Source: Glandiceps talaboti (lineage: Eukaryota; Hemichordata; Enteropneusta; Spengelidae). Taken from it: 64,000 bases of DNA. The notes beneath the pieces are model-generated. The model did no database searches. It was not told the origin of the DNA and saw only the letters and a list, made by a program, of their open reading frames with translations. How positions within the stretch are numbered: position 1 is the stretch's first letter; each line of letters opens with the position of its first letter. Positions 24,130 to 35,004 of this stretch are shown in pieces. Both the position numbers and the translations under genes were made by a program. The stretch is from positions 14,353,209-14,417,208 of the forward strand of contig NC_135565.1 of NCBI RefSeq assembly GCF_964340395.1, given 5' to 3'.

Positions 24130-25893
24130 CAGTACTGTAGCCTTCGGGGGGCAAGGGGGCAGCTGGCCCCTGAGATTTTGGAAAAAAAGAAAGAAAAAAA
24201 GCTACTTTTTGAATACACAGCAATACTATTAATATCATTATTTACGTGACGATTCCTAGTATGTGCGATTTAAATGGATAGTTCACGAAAGTGACTGTAC
24301 ACTGACTACTGCACTCGATCTCATTTACATCTTGTTCCTTATATTAAAACATTTCATATTGATAAAACTGCAGATCTCTTTTTGGCATATTTGGTGGCCC
24401 TATAAAAAACTATTAACTAGCTACACAGTTTAAGATCCACTATTTTAAGATATTTCTTTCAATAATTGTGTTCGACGTTGTCTTTGGTGAAAATGTTGTT
24501 TGATATAATTATCTCATTGCACACTGACACTAGCGTTATTCCGCAATTCATTTTGAAGCGACAATTTGCTATGGAAAGAATGGCCTTGAATCTGTAAACT
24601 TCAATTTCCATTATGATGATAATGACAAGGAGAATTCACTGAGTTCACCCTGGGTTCCGACATAAACGAGGGCATAACAGTTTTGGGAGTTGGGTAAAGA
24701 AAATGACTATTTTGTTTTGTTACTTATTTGAGAAAGCACCATCCATTTTTTTTACTTTGAATGTAATCTTTTCGGCAACTACTTTGAAAGATACGACATT
24801 AGGCCAAGAAAAAATGAAAAAGCTGTTCAACCTACCCATATATTTTTTTCTGGTGATGGGCAATATATTCTCATGCGGGCTTCACATTTTTTTTTCAAAA
24901 TTAAGGATATTTCTTTATATTTTCTGAATAGTACATGTAACAATATACATTTGAGTCTATTCCAAATAATATAATATCTTATACAGTGGTTTGCTTGGCT
25001 CTGATGTTGCATACAAGCATGAATTGAGATTAATTATCCAATGTGCACTAAAAAGAATTGAACAAAAGTTTACGACCATTGGGCCATCAAAAGTCTGAAA
25101 GTCTTGAAATGTTGTGCTCTTTATTTGGGATTTTTTGGAACCAAATTAAACTTCAGGAGAAGTCATTTACCATGTGCACATCCGCATAATATCTTTCAGC
25201 TTTGCCACAACAAAATACACTTCCAAATAATATGTAATGCATAGCATAATTGTTTCAATTCTGGCATTTTATTATGTCTATGGTTTGATATCTTATGCTT
25301 CTAAATGGCCTCCTACACTGTCTTATTTTCAATTTTTTTCACCTTTGGAGTTGTCTCTTTCCAATGCATCATTGTACCATATGATTTTATATCTCCCCTG
25401 TAGCGTAGGTGACAGAAGGGGTGGCTAAAATAATGCTTGAGTTTCAATTGGCAGGGCTTAACATTTTTTGAGAAGAGAGGGTGAGAGGAACTACACCATT
25501 TTTTTAACCGTAAATTGTGTACATTTCCTAACTGTAGCTATGCAGACAAATTGCATGAGATAGTATCAAGATGACTGAATAAGTTCTATCTAAACTCGAC
25601 CTGAAATATTTTGCTATCATTATACATGTATATGGTTTGTTTTATCCTTGTCAAGCTTTGTGAAAAAATGAGATCGACCTACTTACCCAATGTGATGGGT
25701 TAGGATACCCGTTGACATGCATTTTTTATTTTTTCTGACCTTACATATGATATTGAATTGTGAATGCTAAAATATATATTATGTAAATTGTACGCAAATT
25801 TATGTAAATTAGCAGTTTTCTAAATTTTAAATGCAAGATTGCACCAAGACAAAGTTCTGCCTCCCTTGGCAATTTGGTCAGGCTACGGCCCTG
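24130..25893. mobile_element. Non-autonomous hAT-like DNA transposon, 1,764 bp
   Basis: The left end CAGTACTGTAGCC (24130-24142) and the inverted right end CAGGGCCGTAGCC (25881-25893 read on the minus strand) match at 10 of 13 bases. Similarity continues inward as GCAAGGGGGCAGCT against GCCAAGGGAGGCAGAACT. CAGGG-CGTAGCC-type ends are typical of hAT-superfamily elements. Both flanks are the same (ATAC)n microsatellite, so the 8-bp target duplication cannot be read uniquely but is compatible. The interior encodes no transposase: the longest plus-strand frame (24703-24927) is Phe/Lys-rich and motif-less. The superfamily assignment rests on the ends alone. Confidence 0.65.
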
Positions 25894-25912
25894 ATACATA
25901 CATACATACATA

Positions 25913-27290
25913 TTAAGTTCCTTTATTTCCAACGTACATGAAAATAGCATGTACTGGTAAAGTATTTACAAAATTCTTCCAAAGAATACACACACAATAC
26001 CTTGCACATACACACCAATATCTTAACTGAATTTAACTTATCATTAGCAGAAATTGACGAAAACATTGAAAATACTAATTGTTATATTTGTAATGTTAGA
26101 ATAATATAGAAAATCGGTTGCCTGAAGAAAAGACGTTATTATCGTAGAGGGCGCACAAAATGAAAAACATGTACTGCAGACACTGTGTGCCGCTATAAAG
26201 AAACCAGGATGACTAAAATTATCGATCGAAATCCTATACAGAGACTAGAAAACTAATATATTTTATTGAAGAGATGTTCTGCCAGTTTGTTGCCTTCCCG
26301 GATATTGGCAAAGATTAGCCTGATAACTATCACCAATAATAAAAATAGATATATAGATTCAAAATTCGCTTAATCAAAGTTTAGATGAAGGTACATTGAC
26401 TGATTTCAAAGCAGAGCAACAATTTGTTATATTCATACTTAATATACATGTATATACATTTATATGTGAAATGATGAACAGACAAAGAACGATGAACAGA
26501 CAAAGTTTCCAAGGTTCCTGTTACGAAAATGGCAGGTCAACTATCGGCAAACTAACACAGATACAATTAAGACTATTACTGCGAAACATTGACATATGTT
26601 GCATCAACGTCCGTTGATGTAACCAAATTCACAATAGGGCGGCATCTGTTATTGTGGGGTTTCTCGAGTGGCGGCACATTCAACTTCAAGATTGTAACTT
26701 TAGTATGAACCGGTCTGGTTTATTGGAACTTCCAGTGTTTACACTATCTAGACTACATGTTTCTCCATCTTCATACCAAGGCACTACAATCAGCCACTTG
26801 TGTAATCTAAAACTTGCAGCAGCAATAGTCTTTGTTTGTATCTAACTTATTTGCCGATAGTACATTTTCCGTCTTAATGGTTCAACGTACTATGAGAACA
26901 TTTTTAGTGTAATGAGCCAGTCTGTCAGTGACAGTGTTAGATGGTGAAAATGCAATAAACCAATCTTTATGAGTTCTCTGATCAAATAGTGTTTGTCAAA
27001 TTGTACTCGTTATTTTGTGCATTATAAATGGACATATTACCTTTAAACTTTCAGTAGATAACACCCGGATATTTGTTGCCTTACACGTCTCTTGAAATGA
27101 AATGTAACACCAAATGAAATGTAAAGTTCAGAACGTCAAAACAGGTTCCTGTTCCCAAAGGAAATTAACAGCTATAACGTCCACAATAAATGACAATCGT
27201 CTTTTTACCGGATTACTGACGACCAATTAACGAACACAGCTGTTTTTCCAGGTTGACAGAATTTAATATTATGGATTTTAATATACAGCT

Positions 27291-27294
<4 letters not shown>
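25913..27294. other. Intergenic stretch, no gene recognised
   Basis: A short direct repeat GATGAACAGACAAAG occurs twice near 26473-26505. No gene was recognised. Confidence 0.5.

Positions 27295-27380
<86 letters not shown>
27295..27380. repeat. (TA)n microsatellite
   Basis: About 86 bp of pure TA, followed by a short CACAC run. No conserved module is visible at its borders, unlike the tracts at 17.5, 38.8 and 57.2 kb. Confidence 0.97.
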
Positions 27381-27386
<6 letters not shown>

Positions 27387-27806
27387 AAATACACAAGTTA
27401 TGGTACGGAGCCGTTTTACTCAGAGCTTCGCACTCGAATGCATAATATAATAATTGCATCATTCCATGTCACCAGATCTGTAAATACATGAAGAAATGTA
27501 AATTCAACTTTCCATCGATCATGTCCATAAACAAAGTATACGCATACAATTACACATGCAAATCAATATCGAAATTGAGGAAACACTAATTTATGAGATT
27601 ACAAATCTTAATAATAAATGCCGATAATATCGATGAAGCTGACGTCAATTAACGTTTATATGAGTGATGAGTTCATTTTCTTTCCATAGTTGTACACGAC
27701 TATTTCATTCTGTTTGCAATGAAATCACACAGAACGCAGTAACATCTCAATATATTTCATCTTGGTATATCTATAGGGGCAAGACTTGTACGTGCATAAT
27801 ATGTAT

Positions 27807-27944
27807 GCATGTATGTATGTATGTATGTATGTATGTATGCATGCATGCATGCATGCATGCATGCATGCATGCATGTATGTATGTATGTATGTATGTATGT
27901 ATGTATGTATGTATGTATGTATTATGTGCGTGTGTACGTGTGTG

Positions 27945-27975
<31 letters not shown>

Positions 27976-28035
27976 TGTATGTATGTATGTCTATGTATGT
28001 ATGTATGTATGTATGTATGTATGTATGTATGTATC
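27807..28035. repeat. Compound (TGTA)n / (TGCA)n microsatellite
   Basis: TGTA units switch to a pure self-complementary (TGCA)n block at about 27837-27874 and back. Two short GT-rich spacers separate further TGTA blocks. Met-Tyr-Val-Cys open frames over it are artefacts. Confidence 0.95.
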
Positions 28036-29267
28036 TGCGTGTGTGTGTTTTTAGGTGTAGAGAGGTAGAGAGGTACAGGTAGGTAACTAAGTTATGTGTA
28101 CATTTGTATACGTATGGCCACAGCGGACATCAAGGAACATTAGTGTATATACTTCGGTATATGTATGTAGTGTGTATACGTGTGTCTGTTTGCAAGTTTT
28201 CTTTGAATGGACAGTTTTATCAACACACCTGACAATCCCTTTGGATATTTTGGGATTTTCGTATGTCGGATTTACATAGCATGTCAAAATAGTTGTAATC
28301 AATAGAATGTAACAGAGAATAGCGCAAGGACATATTCCATATGTACATAAGTCGAAAAGATTAGTTTCTATAGCTACGTGGAATAGGAATCAACAAAGAT
28401 ATGAATGTATATTCGGACTGTTCGTGGTAAAAAACACGGATAATTACCCGTCTTACTGTCTTGTATCCTCAGGCATATCTTCTCTTACACAAAAGCATCA
28501 AATCGTTGATAGATTTACACGTCTCCTCTGATATAATCTTCTTTTCTTGGCAGCAGAACTTCGATTCTAGTGACCTTGATAATTTATGACTCCAGAAAGT
28601 GCTCATGTGGCGTATTGACAGTCGAATGGTGGGTTTGACCGCATGGACTCTATAAGTTGCTCATTCGCCTCGCCGTCGTTTCTGATGAAGGTATTTTAGG
28701 TAAGATTTGCCCCAGTCAACAAAGCTGTAAAATCAAGGACCTGGTAGAGAAGAGGTTGTTATGTGTATAATATAATCCTACGTTCTACATCAACAGTTTG
28801 TATCAGTTTTTATTTGTATATCTGTGCTGTCGATCTTGTTGTTTTACTGAAATAAACTAACTATTTCACTAACTAACTAACTAACTAACAAACTACCTAG
28901 CTAACTAACTAACTAACTAACAAACTAACTACATAGATTGCCATATCATCAAAAACGTTGTGGAAGTATAAAGGCTGTTGGGATTACATAGGGGGGGGGG
29001 CGACTGTAAAATGCTTTGAGCATGAGGTGGAAGTGTGCTTATCGACTAACATTACCAATAGCTTCACAATTGGTGTCATTTCTGTATACAGTGAAAAATA
29101 ATTATCATTACAGTATAAGACTTTAACTGTAGGAAGTGTTATAGTTTCACAATTGATAGACTGACATATTAGAGAGTAAATAAACCTAAAAATATTTCGC
29201 ATATACCCCACACACATCAAGTGAATTGAAACATTAAAATTGTCATAAAACCCAACAAAGGGTATAC
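28036..29267. other. Intergenic stretch with a (CTAA)n run
   Basis: A (CTAA)n repeat with small interruptions spans about 28868-28930, and an 11-base G run lies near 28991. The frames at 28087-28302 have no recognisable motif. Confidence 0.5.
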
Positions 29268-29440
29268 TTAAAGGGTCATAGTATCCATGCCTGTATTATT
29301 TTTTATTACAAATAATGTGACAAAGTTGTTACAATACTGATTGATATATATTTTCATCACATTTTCCATGATGTACCATTCACGATATTCAAGATGACGG
29401 GTTTGCAAGTAGTTCCTTACTTTATAAACCCACTGTGGAA
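29268..29440 (+). repeat. Dispersed repeat C, copy 1
   Basis: Aligns in order with 30388-30540. Shared blocks are an opening TTAAAGG(G)TCA, a central GTTACAATACTGATTG-like block, then CATCACATTTTCCATGATGTA (second copy CATCATATTTCCCATGACGC), and ATTCAAGATGACGGGTTTGCAA (ATTCAATATGACAGGTGTGC). Same orientation, about 1.1 kb apart. Non-coding, class unknown. Confidence 0.6.
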
Positions 29441-29444
29441 GAGC

Positions 29445-30387
29445 AGGGTCATCTGGCGGGCATGTTCTTTTCGATTCATTCCTACTAAGTTATGCTCCTC
29501 CTTTTTTTCTATTTTAAATTGTATTGTCTGTATATAAACACAGTCAATTTGATAATTCAAAAATAAATCAGAAACACAATCTCTCGGAATATACAAATAG
29601 CCACGGCCGACTGTTCGAATGATGTTCCGACACTTTCCTCTCTGCTAAATAGTTCCTTATCGCCACCTTGGGAAAAACATTTGTACACGATTGTGTCTGG
29701 TCTTATTTATCTCAATTCATCTCTTCTTAGTGCCACCTGATGCAAGTGACCGAGAGCAGAATTCTAAATCAGCAATTGTACCATCTGTTTGACGTTGTAT
29801 GAAAGCTTACTTTGTTCTTAAATCTCATATTGTCGTACCAAAGTACAATAACAAAAGTTACAACACTCCCAATAAGAGGCCTTTGCACCATAGCAAGACT
29901 TTCTGGCAGGTGCCACAATTTTCGATTTTTTTCAGGCGAAACGTTGTCTATAGCCTATTTTTGCAATTAAGTCTGTGCCATTCTTGAAGGAACGTTGATT
30001 ATCCAGAGAATATAATAGCAATCTAAACCGTGACACAACTGTAAGAGGGTCAGAAACGCATCGTTTCATGAGTTTGCAACTAATTCTTTAAAATTTGCTT
30101 ACATTTATCTGAAAGACCAGCTAGGGAATCATCGTCTTAAAGTAAGCCCATAAGATCCATTTCTTCAGCAAATGCACACAGGCAAGTAATTACTTTAGCA
30201 AGGTCTATTATGTGATCCGCACATACTAAAATGGTAAATGCATATAACATTCAACCCCATGTTGCACCATCACTCACAATTGGGAACTTGCAATCCAGAC
30301 TGAGCATGCTCAAACGCAAAGGACTGTGGGATTATCTGTGGTTATCGTAATACCTACTCTGAAGATATCAATAGAATAAACCTCCTT
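29445..30387. other. Intergenic stretch, no gene recognised
   Basis: No gene or repeat was recognised between the two copies of repeat C. Confidence 0.45.
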
Positions 30388-30540
30388 TAAAGGTCAGGCT
30401 AACGATGAATTGATTAGCTACGGTTACAAACTATGTAACAATGTAGTTTACAATAATGATTGGCTGATAGTTATCATCATATTTCCCATGACGCAACATT
30501 CAATATGACAGGTGTGCAAATTCCCTATTCTCACCTGACT
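30388..30540 (+). repeat. Dispersed repeat C, copy 2
   Basis: Second, diverged copy of the segment at 29268-29440, in the same orientation. The best-preserved part is the block at about 30475-30525 (see copy 1). It may be a second insertion of a short non-autonomous element or an old segmental duplication. Confidence 0.6.
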
Positions 30541-30544
30541 TATG

Positions 30545-31724
30545 AGCACCTGACAGTTACATGTGACATGCGACCACGTATGTTCATCTAGGGGTAACAA
30601 TACTCCGAAAACGTCTTATAAATAACAACCAAAGACATAAAATCTGAGGGATTTATGACGTCATGTTATGGTAATTAAGTAAGTGACAAATACTAGTAGG
30701 ATTGATACTATTATTTCAGATAATAGAAGGTCCTATTTCAATTTCAATTTTGTTCTGAAATGAGATGCTGATAAAAAATAAGACTGTACCAAATCTAACA
30801 AGAGTAGATATTATAAAACATCCTGCAACGTATTTAAAAGCGCTTGAGAAAATAAATTACCTCATGTAAGATAACTACCGTGACACCGTAAATATCACTG
30901 GGTACTAAATAATAGCTCATATTACTACATCATGTTTTGTTGCCGATATAAGTTGCTGATATTAGTTTGATAGATTTTGCGAATGTCATTTTCAAGCCAG
31001 GATGGTTGAGGAAGATCTGAAAGACTTTGTATGACTTCAGCTGACATCTTTATTAAAGTCTAGGGAATCGATATTTAATCTTAAATCATAGATAATCCAT
31101 CCATCACAGATTATGGTACGGGATTAATTACTTGTTTGCCCATTTGTCTATTAAACATAGCATAAAACATTTTATCGAATCATCCTGGAAGATATTAAAT
31201 TCGTGGGTGTATGTTAACCATTGACGCATTAAGAACTGACACTTTGTACTATTTAAGAAGTTAAAGTTGTTGTTGCACGACTCTGCATTCAAATTAAAGT
31301 CAGGGCTATATGATTTCACGACACGCATATCAAATATTATCCTGTTTTGCTTATACATCCATTTCTGAATCACCGAAAGCCTGAACAGCAATTAGACGAA
31401 TGCTCGTCTCTTGAGATGTCAAACAAGTTACAAGCCTTCCTGTGTCGGTTTGTTACTAGGAACATGTAGCAGATATGAAACACGATTTAATAAAATTAAT
31501 ATCTATACAATACTCGTGCATGATAAATGACAAATCTGACTTTACATAATCTCATACTGTTACTCATCATGTACATGTGCTCCATTTCCTTTCTTAAAAT
31601 GTCAGATGAAATGTTCACCCCGTGACCCCTCATGCCCTTTACCGTTTATTAAATACGTACTCATGTAGTGATGCATCATCTCTCTACATACACTTAACTA
31701 CCGATAGCAAGGCTTAAAGGAATT
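30545..31724. other. Intergenic stretch, no gene recognised
   Basis: No gene or structured repeat was recognised. An 87-codon minus-strand frame (31128-31391) has no motif. Confidence 0.45.
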
Positions 31725-31990
31725 TACACTGCATGGGGTATGTACACGGCCATCTATATTTTAAATTCATTTCTTATGTATTGTCAATCTGTTCGTGTTT
31801 GTCATCTCCCATCTTCACATCACATTCATCATGTTGTTTATTACACAACCCATAGCCAAAACTTAATTAATAAAAACTACATGGGGTACACGTACGGTAA
31901 TCCATTTTCAATTCTTTCACTTTGTATCTCCATGCTTATGTCATATTGCTTAATAATACACAGTGTCTTGTTCACTTGTATCGCCATTAT
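31725..31990 (+). repeat. Tandem duplication, unit about 110-150 bp
   Basis: ACTGCATGGGGTATGTACAC (31728) recurs as ACTACATGGGGTACACGTAC (31878). The following TTTTAAATTCATTTCTTATG resembles TTTTCAATTCTTTCACTTTG. TGTTGTTTATTACACA recurs as TATTGCTTAATAATACACA. Diverged two-copy local duplication, non-coding. Confidence 0.5.
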
Positions 31991-32027
31991 ATCATAGTTG
32001 GAACCATGCTATATCAATCATACATAA

Positions 32028-32224
32028 GATCTCTCCATCCGTTTTTTGATTGAGAAATAGATATGTTTCAAACAAACCACTTGTCCTTCTTCAGTGTCTA
32101 ACTGGATCTGACAGAGTCATCCAAATTTGATGGAGGTGTTGAGCAACCAGGGTTGTGGAAGAGATAGCTTCAATATATTTAAATTCAGGTGTGAATGTAC
32201 TTGTCAGTTATATACATCTAACTG
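32028..32224 (+). repeat. Dispersed repeat B, copy 1
   Basis: Most complete of three copies (others 61541-61680 and 62805-62985). The central block is CACTTGTCCTTCTTCAGTG, then TCTAACTGGATCTGACAGA, a short gap, and GGAGGTGTTGAGCAACCA. A tail (GATAGCTTCAATAT ... GTACTTGTCAGTTATATAC) is shared with the copy at 62.9 kb only. All three are in the same orientation. No coding capacity. Probably a short interspersed or MITE-type family. Confidence 0.75.
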
Positions 32225-32647
32225 TCAATTTCAATTATTTGTATTTGATACGAAAATAGTCTTTAACCATTCTGATTTTATTTGATAAGTGTCATGGGTA
32301 TGACGTATTATAGTTACATTAAAAATTATATTACATTTTGCATGCTGTCAAGGCATGACTAAACGATATAAGGCCAGACACCGATGGAAATGTGTATACT
32401 GTTCTCATTTGGAACTTATTTGACCTGGACCTGGAGGTGATGATCAAATAATTCCTTGCCAAATAAGGAAAATGAACTATTAGACAAACACACAATGAGA
32501 AAATCCATTATTGTTTATTCCTTATACATGTACAGTATCAAGGTTAAAGATGTACTAAATTGTATAAATTTCTCAAATGGTTGATCTGAATAGGTAATTC
32601 CAAAATTTGCCATGGTGGTGCTCTACTTCCTGTCTGTGTGTACCTAG

Positions 32648-32786
32648 GGGTATACATGGCATAAGTTACTCGGTTAATCAAACAACAGTGTTGCTTTCCT
32701 GGATTTTCGAACAATACGAAAACATCCCTGATTTACACATCTACAGAATACCAAGGGACGAAGCCCTTCAGAAACGTTACTATGAG
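32648..32786 (+). CDS. Possible internal exon or exon remnant, function unknown
   Basis: A 139-bp open stretch is preceded by a good acceptor (pyrimidine-rich CTTCCTGTCTGTGTGTACCTAG) and followed by GAG|GTGATG, a moderate donor. The peptide is unusually protein-like for this window, with Ser-Trp-Ile-Phe-Glu-Gln-Tyr, then IPDLHIYRIPRDEALQKRYY. The frame stops 8 codons past the donor. I do not recognise a family. No adjoining exon was identified within several kb, so it could belong to a gene with long introns or be a relic. Confidence 0.25.
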
Positions 32787-32789
32787 GTG

Positions 32790-33518
32790 ATGATACCCCC
32801 AATTTGAGCGAGGGTGCTGCATTCTCTCAATTTCCTGTTTGCAGTCTGGAATGACCTATTTAGAGCGAATTATTGACATCAAATTGGAATATCTATTTTA
32901 TTTGTCATTCTGACTTATTAAAAGTTGTACGTTTACTCAATTTAGGATTAAAGCAACAAGTCAACGATTTTCATCAGAAGATCAATTACCTCTTCCATAA
33001 GACACACTATCTATCTAATGCAATAAAAGAGATTGAGAATGCAGTGTTTTTGGCCAGACTTCTGATTTTTAATCATCCAACCACGTGATCTTAATCTAAG
33101 ATGAAAGTAACATGTTCTGTCATTTTTATCAGAAACTTATTTTTCCATCGTAATGTCATAATTACGTTTGATAGTCAATTTATATGTTGATTTATTCATT
33201 ATTTATATACAAGAAGTGCTACCTGGCAAAGGCAATTCTGGGAAACGAATTTTTAACACAATACCCTATGACATGTGTCTGACCACATAGACCTTTGAAA
33301 TTAAAACATGTCATACTAATGCCATCAGAAACAACATTATAAGTCTATTAAAAGAGACAAGGGCTTGTCGGATGTACTAATTGTTTGAAAGATACATTCT
33401 GCTTTATAATTAACGATATCAAACGCAGCAACTTAAAACAAATGGTCCGATTGCTCATATTTTAATAACCGAATAAATAGAGTAGGAAGTCCTGTCTCTA
33501 AGATTTAATTTAATCTCT
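32790..33518. other. Intergenic stretch, no gene recognised
   Basis: No gene or repeat was recognised. The 71-codon frame at 32873-33088 has no motif. Confidence 0.45.
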
Positions 33519-33690
<172 letters not shown>

Positions 33691-33694
33691 AATA

Positions 33695-34754
33695 ATTTAT
33701 ATTCAAAGAAATCATTTGTATATGTTGCATCGTGAGTACATTAAAATCAACATTCTTGTTCATTAAGTCAATTCTTTGTCCTACAAACTAGAAAATAAAT
33801 TGAAGCTTTGCATATTTTGGCTATATGCATTGCTTAACATTCGCTCAATGGTTCATCTGGTTCAGTAGGCGGTAAATACACCTATGGGCATTTGTTCTAC
33901 TTGTTCTACTAGTGTTTTATTATGCATGGAATAACACATCCACAATCCTAATATAGGTCACGGTAACATCGTCATCTTTCCAATCAAACAACCTTAGTAA
34001 TACAAATTAATTAATTAATCAATGAAAACATTAATTTCAAATATAAATATTACAAATTCTATTTTCATATTTCCTAATTTTCTTAATGGCTTTCATACAC
34101 AAGCTACACTTATAGTTAAATTTGTAGACACATTGATCATAATAATATCAAAAGTACGTGACACAGCATCACAGCCTGTTATTGCTTTACGTTTTTCACA
34201 TCACCCTTTAAAAGTACAGTTGCGACAAAGGCTTTCAACGCTAGAATGAATATTTGTAAATAACTAATTCCAATTCAATTCTTCATCGTACTACGATACC
34301 GGTTCAGGTATTGCACACCTCTCAAGAACTCTCACATTTCAGCTGATTGCAAATACAGCAAATACTCCTTAATTTGATAGTAGTAATTACTTACTGACCC
34401 CGATGCCAACATACCAGAACTGTTACAAATAACGTTAATGCTTTGTTAACAGGTAATAAAGAATTGTCAAGGACGTTCATCTCATTATTAGATGAGTGTA
34501 TAGACCAAATCGTCATCCCATGCTTACCAAACAAACAGCTTAACGAAGACTTCACGTTTCATCGAACCTGCCATTAAGGTATTTTCAATGACAATAATAA
34601 TTTTAATAACAGGCCTGGGTCCATAAGCTCGCACAAGTTAAAATTGACAAATGTAGCTTCAACTTGATGTAGCATGACCACACTCTTTGCATCTGAAATT
34701 CAAAATGACAAAATGGTAGAAATGTCTTTTAAACCATTTCAACATAAATATCAG
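33695..34754. other. Intergenic stretch, no gene recognised
   Basis: No gene or repeat was recognised. Confidence 0.45.
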
Positions 34755-35001
34755 CACGCATGCACGCACACACACACTCACATACATACATACATACATA
34801 CATACATACATACATACATACATACATACATACACACACACATACACATACATACATACATACATACATACATACATACATACATACATACATACACACA
34901 CACATACACAAACACATACATACATACATACATACATACATACATACATACATACATACATACATACATACATACACACATACACACACACACACACACA
35001 C
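34755..35001. repeat. Compound (ACAT)n / (CA)n microsatellite
   Basis: Long ACAT blocks alternate with short CA blocks and end in (CA)n at 34974-35001. Open frames on both strands (His-Thr-Tyr-Ile; Tyr-Val-Cys-Met) are artefacts. Confidence 0.96.
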
Positions 35002-35004
35002 CTA

